A DNA stretch of 64,000 nucleotides from Cyclina sinensis (lineage: Eukaryota; Mollusca; Bivalvia; Venerida; Veneridae). Of the stretch, positions 62,137-64,000 are shown piece after piece (within the stretch, counting starts at the first letter, position 1; each line of letters begins with the position of its first letter). The position numbers and the translations under genes are program-made. The stretch spans positions 35,929,977 to 35,993,976 of the forward strand of contig JAAONU010000014.1 of assembly GCA_012932295.1 (NCBI GenBank), in the 5' to 3' direction. Under the pieces are notes generated by a model that was given only the letters and a program-made list of their open reading frames with translations, was not told where the DNA came from and made no database searches.

Positions 62137-63057
62137 CAGTAAATCCCTCTATTAAATACACCTTCCGGACTGACGCAATGTGTCCTTAATAGCGGGCTGT
62201 CCTTAATAGTGGATTTCTATTGCCCTCTGTACATGACGTCACTGGAACAACATTATCAGTCTGTCGGTTCTACATCCAATAGAGTGTTAAAGCGACTGAC
62301 TCACAGAATTCAGCTGATTTTTTTCTTAAAAAATTTAAAAGAAGTTGATATACTATGGAAACAACGTAATATTATGTTTCATTACACCTTGAAAACTGAA
62401 AAAAAAGTTTTGCCTTAACCTGGATTCGAACTCTCGACCTTTCGGTCAGGAACATGTAGACCGGCGATCTACACCACTGAGCCACAAAGACTAGTTATTA
62501 AGACGCGTCAAAATTAATCTTATAACTAAAGTATCTACCCCGTGACTAAGTTTGTAAAACTTTATATTTTGATGTTTTTCTTTAACAAAAAATGAGTCAG
62601 TAACTTAGTTTAAATATGTTCTCCACAGTTACAGCAAAAATTTCAAGATGTATAAACACTTTCTTTTTTCATCGTCTGCGGGTCAGTCGCTTTAAAATTT
62701 ACATTATATACCACTTTCTTCCTTCTGCCTAACAATACTCTGAATTGCAGTCTTAATTACAGTTTGAAACTGTTTTAATTGCAATTTTTACGAGTATAGT
62801 GAATATCGTTAAATAATATTTAAAGGGGTAATAGTTTGTAAAAAAAAAATAATAAAATAAAAAAAAAGTCAGTTAACGAATGTTACCAAAATCCAGTGTC
62901 CTTAATTTGGGTTTGAATTTTGCTTGGAAACGTATTTTGTCTGTATGTTGGAGTTAAATATTTGTTGCAAAAAGCAAATGAAATGTCCGTTCTTTGAAAC
63001 TGACCTTAAAACCAAGGCGCCCGTAATTTCGAGTGGCCGTAAGGTGGGATTTTACTG
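62137..63057. mobile_element. pogo/Tigger-like non-autonomous element inserted in the tandem array
   Basis: It begins CAGTAAATCCCTCTATTAAA and ends TGGGATTTTACTG; the reverse complement of that end is CAGTAAAATCCCA. 'gtgtccttaatagcgggctg' and 'gtccttaatagtggatttc' near the left end are typical of pogo-type short elements. The surrounding tandem unit ('gcattataatcac') is split precisely here. Class is inferred from the end sequence, and the TA duplication is not clean. Confidence 0.65.
62287..62695. mobile_element. TTAA-flanked element with tRNA-like core, copy 2 (nested)
   Basis: TTAA (62287-62290), AGCGACTGACTCACAG, ..., GGGTCAGTCGCT, TTAA (62692-62695). Same ends and length class as 4061-4501. 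On the minus strand a tRNA-like segment has box A TGGCTCAGTGGTGTAG and a canonical B box GAGTTCGAATCC near 62405-62490. It lies wholly inside the pogo-like element. Confidence 0.82.
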
Positions 63058-63265
63058 TAATCACTTTTAAACCACACTACAAGCTTATCTGAAATGAAAT
63101 GAACTTGAAACATTCACTGAAAACTCCTGACGGCTAGGCTGGTGGGCCTAAGTTAGCAGCCTAGCAGGCTAAAGTTAGCGCGTAAAATATGAAATACGGA
63201 AACAGTCTGAAATGCACAGGAATCCCTATCTAAGCACACTAGAATATTGGTTGCTGGAACGTAAA
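63058..63265. repeat. Tandem array, right part after the insertion
   Basis: 'aatcacttttaaaccacact', 'acaagcttatctgaaatgaa', 'cggctaggctggtgggccta' and 'gcagcctagcaggctaaag' continue the ~170 bp unit interrupted at 62136. The phase matches: the left part stops at 'gcatta' and the right resumes at 'taatcac'. Confidence 0.85.
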
Positions 63266-64000
63266 GAGAGCAGCTATAAAAAGTATTTAATTTTGCAAAA
63301 AATACCCTTTTCTACAGAGACAAAAGATATGATAGATTTTTAATACGAATAATTGTTGCTTGATAGGTAGTTTTTAATTGTCTGTGCATGTCTGTGCATG
63401 CCGCATGGCAAAAAGGTATCCTAGATGTTTGGCATACAGTATTTTTCCAAACAGCTTTCATTTTGTCTTTATTAACAAGTAAATAATACATGTATAAAAA
63501 TGAAAAATATTAGTAAATCCTACACTGTAACCGCTCACAGCCTACATTGGCAACAGCAGATGATGTTCTTGGCGACGAGCTTAATTGGTTGGGTTACAGC
63601 TTCCGGCAATGGAAGCCGGATCTAACGAAAATTCTTTTCGTTCTATTGTACTCATTTGCTTACTGCTTGCCAGCATACTTGATTATTGTCAAACATTTGT
63701 TGAACATTTAAAAAAGCAGCTGTTTCAATTCTTTGAATTGCTTGAAAACGTAAGTTTGTGATGATTCAGATGAGATACTTAAACAAAATTCTCTTCGAAT
63801 TTTCGTTCTCATCGCTGACTGGTAGACTAGCTATCGTGCTCCGCTCCAAATTCACCATTTTCCTGGATAGCTGGCATAATGTTATACATGATTGCAATGC
63901 AAACTTACATAATTGTTTCATAACATTAGGCATAAACAAAATTCGGATTATTGTTTTGTTTTCGCGTGCGCAAATGATTGGGCTTTGATAGTGTGAAAGA
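63266..64000. other. Unassigned stretch to window end
   Basis: No gene or repeat unit was recognised. Minor features are a direct 'tgtctgtgca' repeat near 63378-63400 and an 'acgaaaattcttttcgt' palindrome near 63624. Confidence 0.35.

Overview
This is a eukaryotic genomic window, almost certainly from a bivalve mollusc and possibly a venerid clam. The genes are split by GT-AG introns and the DNA is AT-rich. It carries repeats I associate with bivalve genomes: arrays rich in 'aaggtcaaggtc' words, short TTAA-flanked elements ending in CCCTTA, and 'ACCCATTTATGC' palindromic elements. The species call rests on memory of those repeats, not on a search.

Left part (1-20.5 kb). After a G-rich tandem array, interspersed repeats and a TTAA-flanked element comes a complete 15-coding-exon ABCE1 (RNase L inhibitor / Rli1) gene on the minus strand, CDS 18624 to 5154, 609 codons plus stop. 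Every junction was checked for splice sites and phase. Its introns hold five related sequences with box C/D snoRNA architecture on the host strand (boxes C, D' and D plus a terminal stem), four of them in one intron. They also hold a 7 x 34 bp minisatellite, a tRNA-derived SINE and a hAT-like element with a target duplication.

Middle part (19-36 kb). LINE reverse transcriptase relics, a 112 bp near-perfect palindrome with a 7 bp target duplication, GAAT/GAAC microsatellites and a 1.7 kb array of ~25 bp units lead to the second intact gene. This is a nine-exon minus-strand immunoglobulin-superfamily receptor (33561 to 27353, 630 aa). It has a signal peptide, five Ig-like exons, one membrane segment and a tyrosine-rich tail with an ITIM-like VQYTDL, a YEN motif and an internally duplicated segment. 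It looks like a SLAM- or Siglec-style cell-surface signalling receptor.

Right part (36-64 kb). This part is mostly mobile DNA: a decayed DUF4371/hAT transposase, two inverted copies of an ~800 bp hairpin-bearing element 13 kb apart (one interrupted by ~1 kb), a 1.4 kb foldback element, and a 626 bp hAT derivative that keeps a transposase C-terminus. At 60.7-63.3 kb a ~170 bp tandem array is split by a pogo-like element, which itself contains a TTAA-flanked element carrying a tRNA-like Pol III promoter. Between 50.2 and 52.5 kb are weak signs of a divergent pair of small transcripts. No rRNA gene, CRISPR array or prokaryotic feature was seen.
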